A stretch of 13,187 nucleotides of DNA, from contig JAEYPL010000158.1 of NCBI GenBank assembly GCA_023410905.1, positions 1-13,187 of the forward strand, written 5' to 3'. Positions 13,081 through 13,187 of this stretch are shown here, in pieces; position 1 is the first letter of the stretch, and each line of letters starts with the position of its first letter. The translations under genes were made by a program, and so were the position numbers. The stretch is from Pseudomonadota bacterium. GTDB lineage: Bacteria; Pseudomonadota; Alphaproteobacteria; Rhizobiales; Hyphomicrobiaceae. Under the pieces are notes generated by a model that worked only from the letters and a program-made list of their open reading frames with translations, had not been told where the DNA came from and made no database searches.

Positions 13081-13187
13081 GTGGCCACGGACGATACCAT
13101 CACAGGGGGCGTGGCGGGTCGCTACGCATCGGCCCTGTTCGACCTCGCCGAGGAGGCCAATCAGGTCCGGCAGGTCGAGAAGGATCT
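13081..13187 (+). CDS. atpH: ATP synthase F1 subunit delta, N-terminal fragment (runs off window)
   Basis: Only the first 35 codons are present. Translation from GTG gives ATDDTITGGVAGRYASALFD followed by LAEEANQVRQVEKDL. This is the well-conserved start of the F1 delta (OSCP) subunit, with the G-V-A-x-R-YA-x-ALF-x-LA motif of helix 1. Delta links the F1 head to the peripheral stalk at the membrane. No in-frame ATG lies upstream; AGAGGGG (13061-13067) sits 13 nt before the GTG, a rather long spacing. In alphaproteobacteria atpH normally starts the atpHAGDC operon, so alpha, gamma, beta and epsilon genes are expected next. Confidence 0.88.
   Translation, partial: MATDDTITGGVAGRYASALFDLAEEANQVRQVEKD

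Overview
The window looks like chromosomal DNA from a high-GC alphaproteobacterium, most plausibly Hyphomicrobiales. The evidence is strong GC bias at third codon positions, intergenic palindromes of the types CTTCTCCCCGC/GCGGGGAGAAG and ACCTCCCCC/GGGGGAGGT, a DUF4189-type secreted protein, and a DenD protein that reads like rhizobial and Hyphomicrobium-type homologues. Order and genus are inferred, not shown. No tRNA, rRNA, CRISPR array or insertion sequence is visible.

Left part (1-2670): a stand-alone isovaleryl-CoA dehydrogenase gene (ivd, minus strand) is divergent from a secreted protein with a peptidoglycan-binding-like segment and a DUF4189 domain. That gene converges on a small 81-residue protein gene (minus strand), with a hairpin between the two stops.

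Middle-left (2668-3845): about 1.2 kb of poorly coding, lower-GC DNA. It holds a dense, same-orientation set of the heptamer GACGCAA, a strong 9-bp-stem hairpin, DnaA-box-like 9-mers and one possible small basic protein with foreign-looking codon use. It ends at rlmB, a 23S rRNA 2'-O-methyltransferase gene.

Centre (4626-6372): a minus-strand pair encodes a Lys/Ala-rich histone H1-like protein and, downstream, an exported acidic protein. A perfect hairpin between them includes the ribosome binding site of the second gene. A LysR-type regulator diverges from the pair, with a TATCGA-N5-TCGATA palindrome in front of it.

Right part (6528-12785): a plus-strand catabolic region. It contains an RraA/HMG-aldolase-like protein, an unrecognised 366-residue protein, and an overlapping pair of acyl-CoA dehydrogenase-like genes. 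The first of the pair keeps the catalytic Glu and the second has lost it at both usual positions, as expected for a heteromeric alpha/beta acyl-CoA dehydrogenase. A second transcription unit follows, with denD (D-erythronate dehydrogenase family) and a D-2-hydroxyacid dehydrogenase behind a GTTCACG-N11-CGTGAAC palindrome. The LysR gene upstream is a reasonable candidate regulator of the first cluster. The window ends in the first 35 codons of atpH, the start of an F1 ATP synthase operon.
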